The notes under the pieces are model-generated. The model was not told the origin of the DNA and did not search any database. It saw only the letters and a program-made list of their open reading frames with translations. Positions 59,240 through 64,000 of a stretch of DNA of 64,000 nt are shown here, piece by piece. Both the position numbers and the translations under genes were made by a program. The stretch covers positions 34,327,925-34,391,924 of the forward strand of contig NC_083885.1 of the NCBI RefSeq assembly GCF_032452875.1, given 5' to 3'. How positions within the stretch are numbered: position 1 is the first letter of the stretch; every line of letters starts with the position of its first letter. Origin of the DNA: Bos javanicus (taxonomy: Eukaryota; Chordata; Mammalia; Artiodactyla; Bovidae).

Positions 59240-59325
59240 CCTGATTGAGCCGTGGGGCGGGACAGAGGCAGGCCGGCCTAGGCGGCCACGGGACTCTGGT
59301 CTGCATTCAACTCCTCACAGCCGCC

Positions 59326-59649
59326 ATGAGCTGGCCCAGGGCCCCAGGCCCCAGAGAGGACACTCCTGAGACCCTTCTAGAAGACCTCATCAGTTTCTAC
59401 CTGGAGGGGGCAGGAGAGGGCCGGCTCCGGGTCTGCAGGCAAGCTACTCTCACCAGCAGGGCCCAGCAGCTGCTGGACACAGGGCCCCCTCTTCAACTCT
59501 ACCTGCCTGAGGAGGTGGCCCCTGACTCGGGGGCTCCCTGCTTTGCCCAGCATATCGACCACAAACTGGTGCGGGCACTGGAGTTCCTGGAATTGGTCTC
59601 TATCCACCTGCTCCTGTTTCCCTGGAGGAAGGAAATCAGGTCCCTGAAG
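59326..59649 (+). CDS. SPATA2-family protein, exon 1 (N-terminal half of PUB-type domain)
   Basis: Encodes residues 1-108. The chosen ATG sits in GCCGCCATGA, a strong initiation context. An in-frame ATG 27 codons upstream (59245) has a poorer context and adds a low-complexity peptide. Residues about 85-108 (LEFLELVSIHLLLFPWRKEI, then RSLK) match the signature helix of SPATA2 and SPATA2L, where the equivalent ends in PW[KR]KEF--[IL]K. In those proteins the N-terminal PUB-like domain binds the deubiquitinase CYLD and helps link it to HOIP. The exon ends in phase 0 at Lys108 with donor GTAGGT. The first 40 residues show little similarity to known members. By sequence it is a third, divergent paralogue; it is neither plain SPATA2 nor SPATA2L. 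Confidence 0.82.
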
Positions 59650-59807
59650 GTAGGTGTCGCCACTACCCTGGGAGAGAGGGTCTTGGGGAGGGGCCAGGGC
59701 CCTGCCTCGGGGTTGGGGAGGAAACAATGTGTCTGTCATGCCCACTGACATTGGTCCCATTTTACAGTTGGGGAAACTGAGGGCTAAAGAGTTTAATACC
59801 ACTGATG

Positions 59808-60027
59808 TGTAGTCTGAGTTGCTTCAGTTGTGACCAACTCTTTTCCATCCTCCGGCCCTGAGCCCACCAGCCTTCTCTGTCCATGGGATTCTCCAGGCAA
59901 GGATACTGGAGTCGGTGCCCATTTCCTTCTCCAGGGGATCTTCCCAACCCAGGGATCGAACCTTGAGTCTCTGATGCCTCCTGCATTGGCAGGCAGGTTC
60001 CTTACCACTAGCGCCACCTGGAAACTG
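59808..60027 (-). mobile_element. Bov-tA SINE in the SPATA2-like intron
   Basis: A reverse-oriented element (TTGCTTCAGTTGTGACCAACTC at left, CACTAGCGCCACCTGGAAA at right). Located mid-intron, away from splice sites. Confidence 0.78.
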
Positions 60028-60446
60028 CTCTGTGGTCACCAGCTAATACACAGCCCAGACGGGACTCAGACTCAGTGCCACTCCAAACCACCAGGCTCTC
60101 CTGCTTCTCTAAAGAACAGGCAACAAGGAGGCCACAGGAAGCCAGGCAAAGACCTGTGCTGTGGAAAGCCACTGGAAAGCTTTGGTCGCTTCTGGCTCCA
60201 GGCCAGGGCACCGGCTGGCTCCTTCTTCTGCTGAGTGGCTTGAGACAAAAGTCCTGCCTCTGGGCCTCGGTGTGTCCTTCTGTAAAATGGGACCGGGGTA
60301 GCATGCCTGTGGGCCAGGTTTCCTTATGGCCCCATGCCCTGGCCCTCCTGCTTCTCAGGAGCCTCCGTGCCAGTCTTTGGTCCTTCCCCTCACAGCCACT
60401 CTGCTCTTGAGTGTGCCACCCTAACGAGCACCCCTGTTTGTTCCAG

Positions 60447-61559
60447 ACATACACGGGGAGCTTTGCCTACTGGGTGCGGCCTGTGCTTTCAGAACACACC
60501 CTGCACACCCTCCTGGGCCGGCTAGGCTATATGGCCACCTCCGAGGTCGAGTTTTCCCTGGTCCAGGCTATCAGCGAGGAGGACATCAAACAGATGGTGT
60601 TTGAGATCTTCCTGACAAGAGTCGCATGTGAGGCCGTTCTCAGGACCCCGGGCAGGCAGCTCCTCGGGCCAGGCAGAGAGAGAGTGGCGGGGCCCCACCA
60701 TGGACCTGGCTCAGAGACGGGGCTGCAGGAGGCCCTGTGGGAGGCCCAGCCTGGCCTGGATCCCTCAGCAGGGGTGGGAGCCAAGAGCGCCCTGGCCGAA
60801 CACCCTGATGCTCGCTGCTCTCTGCCTGTGACCTTGAACCAGCCTGAGGTCTCAACAGCCCCCCATGGACTCCTGACTGGCCCCCTGGCCCCCTTGGGCT
60901 CCCTGCGCCATGCCAGCACATGCTCCGACAGTGAGGAGTTCCTGACCTGCTACAGCGACCTCGCGCTGCACCGGACACCCTTGCTCCCCTGGGACCAGCC
61001 CTGGAGCAGCCTGGAAGGGAAGCAACTCCAGGGCCCAGGCCCTGGGCCCAGCCCAGCGCCGGGGGAGGTGGCCGCCGCCTCAGGTAGCAGTGGTGAGCAG
61101 CCCTGGGTCCCCGACGGGGCTTCTGAGTGTAAAGGGGCCATCGTCCCCAGCCAGCTCCGGCAGAGGCCCAGGTCCTGTCTGTCAGAGAATTCCTTGGCCC
61201 CAAAGCCAGATGCTCTGCCAGATCCAGCTGCCCTTGGCATGGACACTGAGCCTCCAAGCACTTCCTCGGAGATGGAAGAGCTCTGTGAGCACTTCACCCA
61301 CCTCCTCAGAACCTCAACTCCAGCGGGCTATCTGAGGGACATCCCTAGTCCCAGGGTTGAGGAGGAGGGACAATCGGAGCCTCTCGTGGGGCCAGAGCCA
61401 GCCAGCAAAGGCGGCAGCCCAGACGGTAAAGTTGCTCTGCTCTGGAGGTCTCCGCAGGCCTCCACTTCATGGACAAGAGCCCCCAGTGCTTACTACGTCC
61501 CCCTTAAGGGGCTGGAGGAGCCAGTTCCCACACGGAGATCCTACACAAGCCATAGCTGA
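60447..61559 (+). CDS. SPATA2-family protein, exon 2 (rest of PUB-type domain and long tail)
   Basis: Encodes residues 109-478 and the stop TGA. The acceptor is TGTTTGTTCCAG at 60446, phase 0. It opens with TYTGSFAYWVRPVLSEHTL, which lines up with SPATA2 directly after its FRSIK segment, and continues through MVFEIFLTRVACE, the family's ...FELFLAKVECE-like helix, to about residue 165. The following 310 residues are Pro/Gly/Ser-rich and probably disordered. An acidic-aromatic patch EEFLTCYSD (271-279) resembles the short motif by which SPATA2 docks on HOIP. The Cys-rich zinc-binding end of SPATA2 is absent. Total length 478 compares with roughly 520 for SPATA2 and 424 for SPATA2L. The frame is free of stops over 370 codons, which argues for selection. 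Confidence 0.85.
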   Translation, partial: TYTGSFAYWVRPVLSEHTLHTLLGRLGYMATSEVEFSLVQAISEEDIKQMVFEIFLTRVACEAVLRTPGRQLLGPGRERVAGPHHGPGSETGLQEALWEAQPGLDPSAGVGAKSALAEHPDARCSLPVTLNQPEVSTAPHGLLTGPLAPLGSLRHASTCSDSEEFLTCYSDLALHRTPLLPWDQPWSSLEGKQLQGPGPGPSPAPGEVAAASGSSGEQPWVPDGASECKGAIVPSQLRQRPRSCLSENSLAPKPDALPDPAALGMDTEPPSTSSEMEELCEHFTHLLRTSTPAGYLRDIPSPRVEEEGQSEPLVGPEPASKGGSPDGKVALLWRSPQASTSWTRAPSAYYVPLKGLEEPVPTRRSYTSHS

Positions 61560-62445
61560 GCATGTCACTCCGACTTGAAGAAATGATGGGTCTGGAACCA
61601 CAGTGGGGACACCAGCTAAATCCCCAGCATGTCAGCCACGAGGACATGTCAGCCTGCTCATCCCAGCTGGCCTCAGGTACTAGCCCTGCCACCTACAGAC
61701 TATGTGACTCTGGGCCACTCCCCCCACCTCTCTGAGCCATGCTTCCTTGTCTGCAAAGTGGAGGTGAGGTCAGATCTGCCTCACAGGGAGCTGAGACGGG
61801 TTAGGAGGTGTGTGCACACTGCCGACCTCAGAAGTGGGGGCGCTTCCTGTGCCCTTCACATCCCAGCTCAGCATGTGACCTTGGGAGCACCATCACCCTT
61901 CATCTCTGACCAGCAGCCTCCCTTGGCATCCTTCAGGCACCTGTCACAGGGAAGATTATATGACAGCTGTGTAGACAAGCAGACATGTAAACCACCCTCC
62001 ATCTGTTCAGTGTCGTCTGTCAGCCACCCTCTTCTCTAACTTCAGCTAACTTCTGGTTGACAGAGAGCAAGGCCACAGTTGGGAGCCCAGGATGAGCTCA
62101 CAGGCCTGCTGTGCATCCAGGGTTGGGGGCTCCATCACCCAGGCTGTGAGGAGTGGGGGTGCCCCTCCACCAGCCTTTCCTGCCCTGACATATGCATGCA
62201 TACATGCACACAAGTGGGTGCATCCAGGCACGTGTCCACACATGCACATGGGCATTCCTCACGGTGGCCCAAGAGACAGTGGTCTCCCTCTCCAGCCGAG
62301 AGCCTCTCTATGGAGGGGCAGGTGGCACCCACCCAGGACCCGCCCCTTGGCTTTGCTTCTGTCCAGCGGGGAGGACGACACCTACCCCTGAGAGTGGTGG
62401 TGAACAGGAAAGTTTACTAATAAAGGGGGTGCTAAAGGCCCCTTC
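61560..62445 (+). other. Probable 3'UTR of SPATA2-like gene
   Basis: Continues from the stop codon to just past the AATAAA at 62419-62424. A MIR-like stretch at 61680-61800 is included. The end is inferred. Confidence 0.5.
62419..62424 (+). terminator. Polyadenylation signal, SPATA2-like gene
   Basis: AATAAA in TTTACTAATAAAGGGG, 860 bases after the stop and just before the Bov-tA insertion. Confidence 0.5.
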
Positions 62446-62451
62446 TGGGCT

Positions 62452-62658
62452 CCCCAAGTGGCTCAGTGGTAAAGAATCTGCCTGCCAATGCAGGAAATGT
62501 GAGTTCAATCCCTGGGTCAGGAAGATCCCCTGGAGGAGGGCATGCCAACCACTCCAGTATTATTGCCTGGAGAATCTTATGGACAGAGGAGCCTGGCGGG
62601 CTGCAGGCCACGGGGATCACGTAGAGTTGAACACAACTAAGTGACTGACCATACATGC
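62452..62658 (+). mobile_element. Bov-tA SINE
   Basis: A forward element with a perfect 16-base duplication AAAGGCCCCTTCTGGG at 62436-62451 and 62659-62674, so it is a fairly young insertion. Confidence 0.9.
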
Positions 62659-62674
62659 AAAGGCCCCTTCTGGG

Positions 62675-64000
62675 TATACAGCAGGTGCTTAATAAATGTT
62701 GGTGCCTGCCTTGTTGTCCCCAGAGCCGAGCATATGACTCTACCATTTTCAGTCCCCAAATCAAGGGGGACCACAGGAGGGAAGGATTTAAGGAACACTG
62801 GCCCCAGCTCCCTCCCAACCCCATAGCTGGTCAGGCCCTACACAGACTTTGAGACAAATCAGAAAGCAGTCTGCACTGGGGGAAAAGAGGCATACTGGTC
62901 AGGGATCCATCCATCCATCCTTCCTCCACGCCACTCATGCCAATTACTCTGCATAGCACCCAGCCGTCAACACCCAAACTGGTGAGCTGTCAGTGTCTGG
63001 AGCCAGTGGAGGTGAGACTGGTGGTTTTGGAGCAGACCCCAGCCATAAGCCTCCATCCTAGGGAAGAAGAACATCAGGGCCAGGCTGGGAACAGGCTGGG
63101 CTGGACACAAAGAGGATCAGGAACCTCAGGAGAAGGGATGGGGCGGGAGCAGGGATGGACCCGGGAACCACAGCCACCAGGGCACCCAGTCCTGGGTCTG
63201 ATTCACAGCCCCTGTCCATTTTCTCTTCATTATTTTCTGATTATTAACATAATAAATAGGCTCAGTCCCAAACCACAGCAGAACTTTTGCTCTCTCCACA
63301 GGCTCCTGCCCCCAGTATTCCCCACTTACTGGAAAGCTGAAGCCCAAGGTAGACATCCTTCTCGATTTCTCTCTTTCTCACATCTTTCATCCAACAATAG
63401 TTCTGTCACAACAAGAACCACATCTGACCACATCCCTCCTCCTTCCACAGAAGGCTGATCCCCTGACTGAGCTACCAAGGCCTCCCACTAAGATCCCTGG
63501 AGGACACCAGTCCCCTCCCTGGTCTCCCAGCTGCCACCCTCATCCCCTGCAGTCAGCTCCATCCAGCTGCTGAGGATTCTGCGAAAACCTAGATTCCATC
63601 ATGACCCTCGGGTGTTCCACTCCTTCCCGGGGCTCCCAAGGCCATACCAAGCCCCATAGGCAGGGCACGTCCTACCCTTCTGACATCCTCTCATGCCCCT
63701 CACAACCCCCTGCAGCCGAGCTACCCAGACTTCTACTGGGCTCTTGAACAAGCTAAACCCACCCCTACCTCACAGCCTCTGTGAAGACTGTTCCCTCTGC
63801 CCTCTCCCCACTGCACGCTGCTTCCCATCTTCTCTTTCTTGTTGGTCACATCTCACCTTATACGTCACCTTCTCATGAAGGCCTTCCCTGGCCACCAATC
63901 ACATCAGCTTAGTTCAGTTTTCTGCACAAAGGTATCTTTAGTGTATTTATTCACTTTCCCTTTCATGCAGTAGGATATAAACTCCATGAGGGAGACACTT
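62675..64000. other. Intergenic tail of window
   Basis: 62675-62705 is a MIR/L2-type end (GGTGCTTAATAAATGTTGG). An L2-like 3' region (GGAGGACACCAGTCCC, CTCATGAAGGCCTTCCCTGG) occupies about 63480-63990. A short ATCC repeat is at 62905-62920. No gene seen. Confidence 0.45.

Larger units (their letters stand above)
59240..62445 (+). other. SPATA2-like gene span
   Basis: A compact two-exon transcription unit: 5'UTR from about 59240, coding exons 59326-59649 and 60447-61559, and a 3'UTR to an AATAAA at 62419. The 797-base intron contains a Bov-tA (59808-60027). No CpG island is evident at its start, which suggests tissue-restricted expression; this is inference. Confidence 0.75.

Noticed and set aside
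59245..59325. Upstream in-frame ATG for the SPATA2-like protein
   Set aside because: It adds 27 low-similarity residues and has a weaker context than the ATG at 59326 in GCCGCCATGA; kept only as an alternative.
1..64000. CRISPR arrays, operons, tRNA or rRNA genes
   Set aside because: None seen; tRNA-like sequences are parts of SINEs lacking an intact cloverleaf, and the DNA is mammalian nuclear.

Overview
This window is nuclear DNA from a bovid ruminant (cattle-like; the exact species cannot be read from the sequence). The organism call rests on dozens of ruminant-specific retroposons (Bov-tA, Bov-A2 and CHR-1 type SINEs and the RTE-family LINE BovB) on a background of older mammalian L1, L2, MIR, MER5A and Tigger1 copies, with GT-AG introns, CpG islands and AATAAA polyadenylation signals. 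There are no operons or other prokaryotic features.

Layout. 1-15.8 kb is gene-free and built from nested transposons: a rearranged BovB with a GC-rich tandem repeat at the left edge, a deleted L1 carrying a twin-primed BovB, a Bov-A2 doublet, an L2 interrupted by BovB, and a diverged local duplication (8.63-9.32 kb versus 11.63-12.49 kb). 15.86-17.3 kb is a strong CpG island with GC boxes and a likely first-exon splice donor. From there to 54.8 kb lies BEAN1 on the plus strand. Its coding exons were rebuilt from exact splice-phase agreement: 25049-25073, 46416-46679, 51224-51374 and 52596-52923, giving 255 residues. The 3'UTR runs to tandem AATAAA signals near 54.8 kb. A second CpG-rich, promoter-like patch with an NRF1 motif sits at about 21.85-22.35 kb inside intron 1. 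A third GC-rich patch with a minisatellite lies at 41.6-42.05 kb inside intron 2. Intron 2 also holds a multi-layer transposon nest at 32.9-36.1 kb.

Downstream on the same strand, 59326-61559, is a compact two-exon gene of 478 codons. Its N-terminal part is recognisably the PUB-type domain of the SPATA2/SPATA2L family (regulators of CYLD and the linear-ubiquitin ligase HOIP). It is not obviously either known member and is the most interesting object in the window. The remainder (61.6-64 kb) is its probable 3'UTR, one Bov-tA SINE and old repeat-derived sequence.

How the genes relate: BEAN1 encodes a small single-pass membrane protein whose cytoplasmic PY motifs recruit NEDD4-family ubiquitin ligases, while the SPATA2-like protein belongs to a ubiquitin-adaptor family. 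Nothing in the sequence shows that they act together; they are simply neighbours on one strand. Coordinates for exons are exact to the splice sites; repeat boundaries are exact where target-site duplications are quoted and approximate elsewhere.
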